Below, in pieces: positions 53,636-61,710 of a stretch of DNA of 64,000 bases. Where the stretch lies: assembly GCF_000247695.1 (NCBI RefSeq), contig NW_004624865.1, forward strand, positions 4,797,146 to 4,861,145, in the 5' to 3' direction. Position numbers and translations under genes: made by a program. This DNA comes from Heterocephalus glaber (lineage: Eukaryota > Chordata > Mammalia > Rodentia > Bathyergidae). The notes under the pieces are model-generated. The model made no database searches. It saw only the letters and a program-made list of their open reading frames with translations, and was not told where the DNA came from. Within the stretch, counting starts at the first letter, position 1. Each line of letters starts with the position of its first letter.

Positions 53636-54170
53636 GGCCATGGTGCGGGAACCCTCCGCACCTCCTCCGCGCTCTGCCTCTCTGCTCCCCGACTGGGGTC
53701 GCGGAGCTGCACCGGAAACGCTTAGAGCCCGTCTCCAGCTAGAAGGCGCCGGGCCACAGGGTGCAGAGTCCGCTCCGCCGTGTCTACGCGGCCCGCGCGC
53801 CCCGGGACTCAGCTCGCATCGGCGATTTCCCTTTCCTGCCCTAGGGGACGAGGCATCGAATGCGAAGTGAAAAATAAAGATTTGCGCGGCTGCAGACGCT
53901 GAAACGGAGCGAGGTGCAAAGGCTCTGCACTCCCCGCTCCAGGACCTGCGGCGCAGTTCGCGTGCGCTGGCCGGAACTCCGCCGCAGTCAGCGGGAGCCT
54001 GAGGGCGCGGTGCGCGTGCGCAAGTGGGCTGCAGCCAGGCCCGCGAGGCCAGGGGCGTGGTGCGCCTGCGCGGGCTTCCCTCGGGGCTGGGCTGGTGGCG
54101 AAGCCGGGCTGGGCGCGGCGAGAGGGCGCGGCGCGAGGCCGCGGGGCGGGCACGCGCGGGACGGGCGGCC

Positions 54171-54235
54171 CTCGGTGACACTGACGTTTCCCCGCCCGCG
54201 CCCCCGCCCCCGCCCCCGCCCCCCCCGTCCGGCCT
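54171..54235 (+). promoter_or_regulatory. ODC1: CRE-like element and GC-box cluster
   Basis: GTGACACTGACGTTT (TGACG at 54182-54186) is followed by repeated CCCCCGCC units to about 54228, about 110-190 bp upstream of the predicted start site. Mammalian ODC1 promoters are known to use CREB/ATF and Sp1 sites here. Confidence 0.6.
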
Positions 54236-54335
54236 CGGTTGGCCCCCGCCGAGCCCCCGCCCCTCCCCTGCCTCCCGGCCGGAACCGATTGCGGCTGGTT
54301 TGAGCTGGTGCGTCTCCATGGCGACGCGCGTGGCG

Positions 54336-54341
54336 TATAAG
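54336..54341 (+). promoter_or_regulatory. ODC1: ODC1 TATA box
   Basis: TATAAG in the context GGCGTATAAGTAGCGG, about 30 bp upstream of the leader sequence that matches other mammalian ODC1 mRNAs. Confidence 0.85.
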
Positions 54342-54365
54342 TAGCGGCGCGGCGCCGTCGGCTTT

Positions 54366-54564
54366 GTCAGTCGCCGCATCCGCCGCCGCCGGCCGCCCTC
54401 AGCCAGCAGCTCGGCGCCATCTCGGGCCGGCGTCTCTGGCGGGCGCAGCGAGGCGGCGGGGGCGGCGGGCGGCCCAGCGCTGCGGCCTGGTCCCGGCTCG
54501 GTCTTCGCCCGTCTCGGCTCCGGCGCTCCCATGGGGCCAGCCCTTGGCGCCCAGGCGCTCTGAG
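54366..54564 (+). other. ODC1: ODC1 exon 1 (5'UTR)
   Basis: The start is estimated as about 30 bp after the TATA box; the donor is TCTGAG|GTGAGG. The exon is very GC-rich, which favours stable leader structure, a known feature limiting ODC1 translation. It contains a 10-codon uORF near its 3' end. Confidence 0.8.
54531..54563 (+). CDS. ODC1 upstream ORF (10 codons)
   Basis: ATG at 54531 opens a short frame encoding MGPALGAQAL and stopping at TGA 54561-54563, one base before the exon 1 donor. A 10-codon uORF at this place is known in rodent and human ODC1 leaders and dampens translation of the main frame. The start context (CTCCCATGG) is reasonable, with G at +4. Position and length are seen directly; the inhibitory role is inferred from other mammals. 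Confidence 0.72.
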   Translation: MGPALGAQAL

Positions 54565-54598
54565 GTGAGGGAGAGCGCGGGCGGGCGGGCGGCGCAGC

Positions 54599-54604
54599 CA
54601 CGTG
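54599..54604. promoter_or_regulatory. ODC1: E-box 1 in ODC1 intron 1
   Basis: CACGTG, 35 bp into intron 1. ODC1 is a classical Myc/Max target through paired intron 1 E-boxes. Confidence 0.8.
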
Positions 54605-54621
54605 TGCGGGCCGCCGGGTGA

Positions 54622-54627
54622 CACGTG
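54622..54627. promoter_or_regulatory. ODC1: E-box 2 in ODC1 intron 1
   Basis: Second CACGTG, 23 bp downstream of the first, giving the conserved tandem arrangement used by Myc/Max. Confidence 0.8.
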
Positions 54628-55022
54628 GTCGCCGGGCCTCCGCCACCTTGGTGACCCCTTCTGCGGCGCGGGGTCGCTCCCGCGCGGCCACCCTGGCCCT
54701 CGTCTCCCCCGGGGTGGCCGCGGGCTGGCGACACCCGCCGGGCCGGAAGCGTGGAAGGCCGCGTTCCCCTCGCGGCAAGTGCAACGGGCGCCGGGCCGGT
54801 CCTCCGCCCCGCGGACCCGCGATCGCAGCCCCTGCTGTTCTTAGTTATTTCTCCTGGGCGCTCAGAACAGGCGGCACCGACGGGCGAAGTTTGCGGGAGT
54901 TGCTAGTTTTCAGACTGCCCGAGAGTAACAGTAATAAGGGGAACCGAACCCCCATGGCTAAGGAGTGTTTATTTAAAGACTCCGATTTAGCAATGTAAGA
55001 AAAAAGCCTGGCGCTCCTAAGG

Positions 55023-55138
55023 GGTCGGGTGTGGTGACTGCACGCCTATAATCCTAGCGCTGGGAGGCGGAGGCAGGAGGATCACCGCTAGTTCGAGGCC
55101 ACCCTGGGCTACAAAGCGAGGCCTTGTCTCAAACACCG
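55023..55138 (+). mobile_element. B1 SINE in ODC1 intron 1
   Basis: Forward B1, GGGAGGCGGAGGCAGGAGGA, with several CpGs kept. Confidence 0.88.
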
Positions 55139-56272
55139 CCCACCCCCAAAAGTAAGCAGAAAGCTTTTATTCAGCGAACCGGCGTTCACATAGGAGCCAG
55201 CTGTGAGGTTTTAGCCAGGAGGTTGATGGTGTGGTTGGAGAACCCTAAGTGACGGATGAAAGTGAGGGAGACAGGCACCTTGGGTGTGTGGGGAAGACAA
55301 AGATGTGTTGCTTCATTCAGACCTAAAAGGGAGCAGTTCCATTGACTCACGAGGTTTTTAAAGTTTTTGTTTAAATGAGCTGCTGTCTCTTCCAACATGC
55401 CAGCTTGTGCTGATTAGCTATAAAGACCAGGTGGTGGGTGTGCCTAAGTCAGACTTTTCAGATAAGTTATTCAAGTAAAGCTTTAAAAAGATCCAGAAAA
55501 GCAAAATACTAAGTAGTGGTATATTTCAAAGAAATAAAGCCTTTCTGTTTAAGGTGCCTTTGATTCAAAGATGTGTAACAGGACTGTGATTGTTTGGTCT
55601 GTTACTGCCTGACTTCTTATCAGGCGATGGAAGGTGCCTGAGGCTTAAGACAGTGCCACCACGCCTGGGTTTGGGTTTGTTGCACCCTCGTATTCAGGGC
55701 CTCCAAGGCAGAGTGACTTCTGCCTTTGGCTGCCGCACTGAAGTGGGTCCGCACAGTGGAAAAGAGCCCTACCTGCTGGGAATTGGAACAGGTTAAAGTC
55801 AGTAATTTTAAGATAACTCATTTGCCAGTGTCACATTTAGTGAAGGCCAAGGACAGGGCTTTTGTCATTACTATGGGGTTCTTGCTAATTTTTCTTATTC
55901 TTAGCTAAAAGTGACTCCCATATGGCAATCATTCATAGCTGCACAACTGGTAAGGGGAGTCAGAAGTCCCAGAACGGCTAATATAGTAGGAAACACCGGT
56001 TCTATAGTACCGGTCTGTGATTAGGTAAGAGCAGCTGCAGTACCGTGCATCATGGCAAAGGTCAGAGAATTAGCTCTGGAAATTCTCTGGAACTCTGCTC
56101 AGTGAACCGCATGGTTTGGATAGTTCCACAACGCTGCTTAATTAGGAAAAGTCCTATGGAATTTAGTGGAGGGAGGGAATGGCAAGATGTCTCGGGCTGC
56201 AGGTTACTGCTGTAATACTCTTTCAGGTTTCTGAAGCGCTGAGACAGCTTCGAAATAAAGCTGATGAAACTG

Positions 56273-56400
56273 AGGTCCCTTGGGAGGCTTAGGCAGGACG
56301 ACCACAAGTTAGCTTCTCACTGAGGCAGCTTGGTGAGACCCTGTCTCAGGGGATGTAGCTCAGTGTGAAAGGCCTGGCTCTGTTCCCAGTGTCGGGAAAC
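56273..56400 (+). mobile_element. B1-dID-like fragment in ODC1 intron 1
   Basis: TTGGGAGGCTTAGGCAGGAC, GAGACCCTGTCTCAGGGGAT and an ID arm (GATGTAGCTCAGTGTGAAAG) with the linker missing. Confidence 0.78.
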
Positions 56401-56442
56401 AACAAAAAACACTTGTCCCGTCAGTGAGCTAAGTGCAGACAA

Positions 56443-56556
56443 ACTTTTTGTGTGTGTTAGACAGGGTCTCACTGCAGCCAGGCTGGCCTCCACTCAGAGC
56501 AATCCTCTTGCCTTAGCTCCCTAGTGCTGAGATTATAGGCAGCCACACCCAGCTTC
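56443..56556 (-). mobile_element. B1 SINE, antisense, in ODC1 intron 1
   Basis: AGACAGGGTCTCACTGCAGC and CTCTTGCCTTAGCTCCCTAG. Confidence 0.82.
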
Positions 56557-56816
56557 GGGCAAACTTGTGAAGACTTCCATCTGTATTCTGGACAAGCATA
56601 TTTGAACTGCTTGTTTGGAAATGTGCTGTATCCCCCAGGGAATTTCTACGTGGTGTTGGGAAGAACAGTATTGGGTCTGAGGCTCCCCGCTCACGGAATC
56701 CTGGAATCTAGGAGTGAACGTTGGGATCTCACACCATCAGATCTGTCCCCAGGAGTAGTCGGTGGCTCTGCTTCCTGCCTGTGGTGACCCTGAGGTGACT
56801 TCTTAGAACATTTCAG

Positions 56817-56866
56817 CTGCTGCTTCAAGGACACGCTGGCCTGCATTACGTCTCTTAGCGGTCCAG
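56817..56866 (+). other. ODC1: ODC1 exon 2 (5'UTR)
   Basis: TTTCAG|CTGCTGCTTCAAGGACACGC resembles the start of the human non-coding exon 2, and CCAG|GTGAGT closes it. It has no ATG. Confidence 0.65.
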
Positions 56867-56986
56867 GTGAGTGCTGAGCCCACCCTCAGGGCTGGGTGTG
56901 CAGCTGAGCTAAGGATTGGAGTAAGTTCCCCTCCCTGTTTCCCCTCCCTGTTTGCAGCTCCCTGTGTGCAGAGGTGTGGAGAAACC

Positions 56987-57088
56987 ATGAACAGCTCCCG
57001 CAGTGAGGAGTTTGACTGCTACTTCCTCGATGAGGGCTTCACAGCCAAGGACATCTTGGACCAGAAGATCAACGAGGTCTCATCCTCC
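56987..57088 (+). CDS. ODC1: ODC1 coding exon 1 (exon 3)
   Basis: Residues 1-34, starting [18 protein letters not shown]; donor TCC|GTAAGT. The exon's 5' boundary is either 56957/8 (TTTGCAG) or about 56972 (GTGTGCAG); the second gives a leader segment of human-like length. Confidence 0.95.
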
Positions 57089-60000
57089 GTAAGTGAGGCC
57101 CATGCAGCACTGCACATCGGGGACTTGGGCTCTCCATGGCGGTGGGCGTCGGTGACAGTGGCGGGTGGACAGGAGCAAGACCTCGAAGGAGGGGACGAGA
57201 GGGCAGTGCCTGTTGTAGAGCTGCCAGTGGTTACCTGCTCCTCTCGTTTCAGGATGACAAGGACGCCTTCTATGTCGCAGACCTGGGGGACATTCTCAAG
57301 AAGCATCTGCGCTGGCTGAAAGCTCTCCCTCGAGTCACCCCCTTCTATGCAGTCAAGTGCAATGACAGCAGAGCCATTGTGAAGACCCTTGCCGCCATCG
57401 GCACGGGATTTGACTGTGCGAGCAAGGTACAGAGGGCAGCTGGCTTTGGACAGCAGATGCTAAGGAAAGGTGGGTGCCTGGCAGCTCCCATGTGCTTCTT
57501 GCTGTACAGCATGCCGTCTTTCTGTCCCCTCAGACAGAGATCCAGCTGGTGCAAAGTCTTGGGGTGCCCCCAGAGAGGATCATCTACGCCAACCCCTGCA
57601 AGCAGGTGTCGCAGATCAAGTATGCGGCCAGCAGCGGGGTCCAGATGATGACCTTTGACAGTGAGGTCGAGCTGCTGAAAGTGGCCCGGGCGCACCCAAA
57701 GGCCAAGTAAGTCGCTTATTCTCCCTCCTAGGGGGAGTGGGAGTGGAGATTCCTGGCAGCCCACCAGGAATTCCCAGTTAATTAGAAAATAACGTGAACT
57801 CAGCTGGTTGAGAAAAGCATGGTTTTCTCAACTCAGAGGGTGGGGCCAGCACTTAGCATAGGATACTCTTTTGTTTTGTTTTGTTTTGTTTTGGTACTGG
57901 GACCTTGCGCTTTCCAGGCAGGTGCTGGAACCACCAAGCTGAATCCCTGGCCCCAGGTTCTCTTTGTTTTGACCTCGGTGGTTCTGAGTGGTTCTCTGGC
58001 CTGAGGTGCGTGACATGCTCTTCTCTCAGGCTGGTCTTACGGATCGCCACCGACGATTCCAAAGCTGTCTGTCGCCTCAGTGTGAAATTTGGTGCCACAC
58101 TCAAAACCAGCAGAGTCCTTTTGGAACGGGCAAAAGAGCTGAATATTGATGTCATCGGTGTCAGGTGAGGCCTTGGTGGCACTGTGTGCACCTGAGACAC
58201 CAGGCAGTGCCAATGCCACAGGCTTTCTTCCAGTTGAATGTGAGACGGTAAGAGACCCTGTCTTCTCTGCCCTCAGCTTCCATGTGGGGAGCGGCTGCAC
58301 TGACGCTGAGACCTTTGTGCAGGCTGTGTCGGACGCGCGCTGCATCTTTGACATGGGGGTGAGTGGTGAGGGCAGTGCCACAGCGAGTGCACCTTCTGCC
58401 CCGCGCAAGTCCTCCCGGGTTACAGTTTCGCTGGCCAGGGACACTGCTGTTGCTGTGGCACCCGCCTGACTGCTGCTCTTGACTCTAGGCTGAGGTTGGC
58501 TTCAGCATGTATCTGCTGGACATCGGTGGGGGCTTTCCTGGATCCGAGGACGTGAAGCTGAAATTTGAAGAGGTAATTTCTAACAAAACTGAGATACAGT
58601 GGCTATTACAGCATGTTCTTTTCTTAAAACTTTCTATTTTAATGTAATACAAGTAGATGTTAATAAAATATAAAAATTAGTTTTCTATGAAAACATGAAA
58701 CAGTAATTGGAGAATAAAAATGATTAATATACTGTGTATTATGATCCTAGATAAAAAGATTCTCTTAGAAGAAACAAAAATGAAACTTTTTTTCAGTGAA
58801 GGAAAGAAACTAGTAGTATAAGTGAAACAAATTAGCATTTACATTATTAAGATATTTCTTAAACAACAGAGTAGATACTTTGGGCTACTTGAGCTTCCTT
58901 GCTTCCTGTTTATCTTGTGCTTTGCTCTTCAGCAAGAGTCTGAGACCTCACTGTGGCACCAAGCACCGGCTGGGACAGCCACTTAGCACCGTTTGTTCCT
59001 GCACTGAAAGCCCTCGGCCAGAGCTCTGGCAGTCAGTTCTCCATCTGAGAACTGCTGTGGGTTACACAGGGAGGCTGGCTTCCTTCGGCCTGTACTCTTG
59101 AGAGTGGTTTGCTACACTTGAGACTTCCTGTCCATAGGAAGTTAGGCCATTGTGTGATGCTTGGGTTAATTATTAGGATGGCACATGTCTGCCATCCCAG
59201 CACTCAGGAGGCTGAGGCAGGAGGAGTGCAAAGGGTTTGAGGCCAGCCTGGGCTGCATAGTGAGTTCAAGGGCAGCCTGGACTCCATAGGGAGGCCCTGT
59301 CTCGAAAAGCCAGTAAATAGGTTCACATTCTCATTTGTTAAGATTATGTGAAGGAGGCAGAGGGAAGGGTTTTTATCTCGATGGCATGTTTTTGCTAAAT
59401 CAGACTTCTGTACCCTGACGCTACACTCCTTAGTCATTTGTTGTGTGCTGTTGGATGAAATCGTGACTTGTAACACTTTAAAAGGGAAAGGAGCATGGGG
59501 GTGCTGGGCAAGGTGGTGCATGCCTGTAATCTCAGCATCTGGGAGGCTGAGGCAGGAAGATCGCTGTGAGTTTGAGGCCCAGCCCCTGAACTACATAAGG
59601 AGATTTTGTCTCAAAAAAAAAAAAAATTAAAAGGCAGCATGGGTGGCCAGTAGGGATTGAAGCGGAGTGGCTTCTGGGTGTGGGGGTGTTTCTGCTGCTG
59701 TCCCCCTATGACAGCTGCCCCGTCCCCTCTTCCTGTCCTGTCACTCTCTGAGGCCCTGGGGTCTTTTCCCTCCATGTGAGTCCCCATGCTGAGTGGCCGC
59801 TCTCTGCTCCTCCTCATAGATCACCAGCGTGATCAACCCTGCTCTGGACAAGTACTTCCCGGTGGACTCCGGGGTGCGCATCATCGCCGAGCCGGGCAGG
59901 TACTATGTGGCGTCAGCCTTCACCCTCGCAGTGAACATCATCGCCAAGAAGCTGGTGTGGAGGGAGCAGGCCAGCTCTGACGGTGAGCGGGGTGCAGCCA

Positions 60001-61043
60001 GGGAGCTCCCAGAGCTGGGGTGGGCGGTGCTGAGCGGGCTCTGCTTTCCAGATGAGGAGGAGGCAAGCGAGCAGACCTTCATGTACTACGTGAACGATGG
60101 GGTCTATGGCTCATTCAACTGCATCCTGTACGACCACGCACATGTGAAGCCCCTGCTGCAGAAGGTGCGTCTGCCCCTGCCCTGGGAGCGGCAGGGGTCG
60201 GGAGCTCATGGGAGCAGGGTTAACAGCCACTGCTTTCTGTGCAGAGACCCAAGCCTGATGAGAAGTACTACTCATCCAGCATCTGGGGGCCCACGTGCGA
60301 CGGCCTGGATCGCATCGTGGAGCGCTGTGACCTGCCCGAGGTGCACGTGGGCGACTGGATGCTCTTTGAGAACATGGGCGCCTACACCGTTGCCGCAGCC
60401 TCCACTTTCAACGGCTTCCAGAGGCCAACCATCTACTACGTGATGTCAAGACCAGCGTGGTGAGTGCGCATGCGCGCGAGGGTTCTGGTGGAGATGGGGA
60501 CCTGGAACCCCAGCACTGTGGGAGGCCAAGGCAGAAGGGTCACAGGTTCAGCTTGGTTAAGAGCCTGTCTCAAAGTAAAAAGTTAAAAAAGGGCTGGGGG
60601 TGCAGCTCAGTGGTAGAACGTTTGCCTGGCATTCGAGAGCCCTTGGCTTGGTTCCACCCTCTCCAGGAAAGTGCTTGTTTGCCCTTGCTCCTGTCTAGTT
60701 GAGTCAGAAATTGCTCTGCCACAGGTTACACAGCAGGAGGGGAATCCCTCCCATAACACAGACTGAGAAGGACTGAGGAGGGAGGGCGGCTGTGTAACTG
60801 CAGTGTCTGACGGACGCAATCTGTGGCTCCCCATTAGTAGAAGGTCCTGGGGCAGCCCTTCCTGTGGCATCCAGGCTGAGCACCACTTTGTCCCCTAGGC
60901 AGCTCATGCAGCGGGTCCAGAACCACGGCTTCCTGCCCGGTGTGGAGGAGCAGGACGTTGGCGCCCTGCCAGTGCCCTGCGCCTGCGAGAGCGAGATGAA
61001 GCGGCACCCGGCAGCGCGCACTTCCGCCAGCATCAATGTGTAG
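56987..61043 (+). CDS. ODC1: Ornithine decarboxylase, complete (10 coding exons)
   Basis: Cytosolic PLP enzyme that decarboxylates L-ornithine to putrescine, the first committed step of polyamine synthesis; it works as a head-to-tail homodimer. Join: 56987-57088, 57253-57426, 57534-57706, 58030-58164, 58277-58358, 58489-58572, 59820-59982, 60052-60164, 60245-60459, 60899-61043. All introns are GT-AG; the 1386-nt frame gives 461 residues, the mammalian norm. Visible key residues are Lys69 (PLP Schiff base, YAVKCND), His197, the Gly235-237 phosphate loop ([10 protein letters not shown]), Glu274/Arg277, Asp332, Cys360 and Asp361 (WGPTCDGLD) and Gly387. Ser303 sits before an acidic run (CK2-type site). 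Residues near 117-140 (antizyme-binding region) are kept. The C-terminal degron keeps Cys441 and ends SINV. ATG 56987 (A at -3) matches the family start. Antizyme-inhibitor paralogues lack such an intact active site, so the identity is secure. Confidence 0.98.
57253..57426 (+). CDS. ODC1: ODC1 coding exon 2
   Basis: Residues 35-92; contains Lys69, the PLP Schiff-base lysine, in FYAVKCND, and Asp88 in GFDCASK. Phase 0 on both sides. Confidence 0.97.
57534..57706 (+). CDS. ODC1: ODC1 coding exon 3
   Basis: Residues 93-150 (last codon split AA|G). Holds the antizyme-contact region ([13 protein letters not shown] ... MTFDSEVEL). Confidence 0.97.
57875..57956 (-). mobile_element. ID-like SINE (antisense, B-box deletion) in an ODC1 intron
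   Basis: GGTACTGGGACCTTGCGCTT lacks the GGATCGAACTC box; CAAGCTGAATCCCTGGCCCC is the worn A-box end. A TTTTG repeat precedes it. Confidence 0.85.
58030..58164 (+). CDS. ODC1: ODC1 coding exon 4
   Basis: Completes Lys150 and runs to the split Ser195 codon; includes Arg154 and the [12 protein letters not shown] barrel segment. Confidence 0.97.
58277..58358 (+). CDS. ODC1: ODC1 coding exon 5
   Basis: 82 nt; FHVGSGC carries His197 and Ser200 that contact PLP. Confidence 0.97.
58489..58572 (+). CDS. ODC1: ODC1 coding exon 6
   Basis: 84 nt, residues 223-250; [11 protein letters not shown] is the glycine loop binding the PLP phosphate. Confidence 0.97.
59170..59314 (+). mobile_element. B1 SINE with internal duplication in an ODC1 intron
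   Basis: Forward B1 with two AGCCTGG(G/A)CT.CATAG halves, in the 1.2-kb intron before the exon at 59820. Confidence 0.87.
59496..59632 (+). mobile_element. B1 SINE in an ODC1 intron
   Basis: Forward B1, GGGAGGCTGAGGCAGGAAGA, with a poly(A) tail. Confidence 0.9.
59820..59982 (+). CDS. ODC1: ODC1 coding exon 7
   Basis: 163 nt; EPGRYYV holds Glu274 and Arg277. Ends with the split Asp305 codon after Ser302-Ser303-Asp304. Confidence 0.97.
60052..60164 (+). CDS. ODC1: ODC1 coding exon 8
   Basis: 113 nt; begins with the acidic loop DEEEASEQ and contains [13 protein letters not shown] and Tyr331-Asp332. Confidence 0.97.
60245..60459 (+). CDS. ODC1: ODC1 coding exon 9
   Basis: 215 nt; catalytic Cys360 in WGPTCDGLD, Gly387 and Tyr389 in ENMGAYT. 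Residue 411 is Arg, as in mouse. Ends in the split Trp414 codon. Confidence 0.97.
60490..60672 (+). mobile_element. B1-dID SINE in the last ODC1 intron
   Basis: Worn forward B1 arm, linker AAAGTAAAAAGTTAAAAAAG, and an ID arm GGGGGTGCAGCTCAGTGGTA. Confidence 0.82.
60899..61043 (+). CDS. ODC1: ODC1 last coding exon with the proteasome degron
   Basis: 145 nt to TAG 61041-61043. Residues 425-461 form the degron that targets the enzyme to the 26S proteasome without ubiquitin. Cys441 is present; position 443 is Cys and 454 is Arg, which differs from the mouse and human sequences as I know them. Confidence 0.96.
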
Positions 61044-61343
61044 ACCGCCTGCCATAGGTGTGGGCCCGAGGGCAGCTTGGCTGCGGGTTGGGACCGTTAA
61101 TTTAACTACTGCTAGTTCTGGGCATTTGTAAGAGTAGAGTTGGCACAGGCACAGCCAGGAGACTAGGGGAAGGAGGGTCACACTTATCTGTGTTCCTATG
61201 GAAACTATTTGAATATTTGTTTTATATGGATTTTTATTCACTTTCACACGCTACTAAAGAGGGCCCACAACTGCCCAGCAAGCGTTTGTAGCTTGTGCAG
61301 CGGCAGCATGGGCCCAAAGCTTAGTGTTGTGACCTGTTTTGGA

Positions 61344-61349
61344 AATAAA
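61344..61349 (+). terminator. ODC1: ODC1 proximal poly(A) signal
   Basis: AATAAA about 300 nt after the stop, in the conserved context GGAAATAAAGCATCTT. Confidence 0.85.
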
Positions 61350-61467
61350 GCATCTTAAGAGAATTATAGAATTGGGAGATACTTGCAGCCGGCTCACCCG
61401 GCCCTGTGGCATCTGCTGGGAGCCTCACGGACCAGGCTTGTGCACCTGGGGGGTGCAGAGTGGACGA

Positions 61468-61587
61468 TGATGAAGGTGACGAGGAAGATGGCAGCCGGGC
61501 GGGGGCTGAGCCTCAGTGCACAGAGTCTGATGAAGGTGACGAGGAAGATGGCAGCCGGGCGGGGGCTGAGCCTCAGTGCGCAGAGTC
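61468..61587 (+). repeat. 60-bp tandem duplication in the extended ODC1 3'UTR
   Basis: Two head-to-tail 60-bp copies (61468-61527, 61528-61587), starting TGATGAAGGTGACGAGGAAG, differ by only one base (A/G at 61520/61580). Confidence 0.95.
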
Positions 61588-61701
61588 TGCAGTCTTGTGA
61601 CTGGGGCAGAGTTGCCCTGGCCGTGCCTGGCCTGTGGGAGTCACATGGGCATCCTCTAGAGCTCGCTGTCTGGGTTCGAGGCATGTGGCAGTCCCCTGAC
61701 T

Positions 61702-61707
61702 AATAAA
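61702..61707 (+). terminator. ODC1: ODC1 distal poly(A) signal
   Basis: AATAAA in CTAATAAACTTGG, with a GTGCCTGTGTTG downstream element. Confidence 0.7.
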
Positions 61708-61710
61708 CTT

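Larger units (their letters stand above)
53640..54850 (+). promoter_or_regulatory. ODC1: CpG island over the ODC1 promoter and exon 1
   Basis: CpG density rises sharply near 53640 and falls after about 54850. The island covers the core promoter, exon 1 and the start of intron 1, as expected for a broadly expressed gene. No SINE lies within it. Confidence 0.85.
54565..56816 (+). other. ODC1: ODC1 intron 1
   Basis: Runs from GTGAGG to TTTCAG. It carries a B1 (55023-55137), a B1-dID-like piece (56273-56400) and an antisense B1 (56443-56555); otherwise unique sequence with no further gene. Confidence 0.75.
61044..61710 (+). other. ODC1: ODC1 3'UTR with two poly(A) signals
   Basis: The proximal 3'UTR matches other mammals (TATTTGAATATTTGTTTTAT; GCTTAGTGTTGTGACCTG). 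AATAAA at 61344-61349 ends the short form; AATAAA at 61702-61707, followed by GT-rich sequence, would end a form about 0.36 kb longer. Two ODC1 mRNAs from alternative poly(A) sites are known in rodents. Confidence 0.85.

Noticed and set aside
53576..54784. 402-codon antisense frame across the ODC1 promoter
   Set aside because: It is a CpG-island artefact: Ala/Pro/Arg/Gly-rich composition and no splice or homology support. A divergent non-coding transcript is possible but not shown.
60448..60459. Arg at ODC residue 411 (SRPAW) where human has Gly
   Set aside because: I first suspected a damaging change, but mouse ODC also has Arg here, and the truly critical Gly387 (ENMGAYT) is intact.
61383..61703. 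Repeat-containing 106-codon frame in the ODC1 3' flank
   Set aside because: It is explained by the 60-bp duplication in a 3'UTR; no start context or homology supports a protein.
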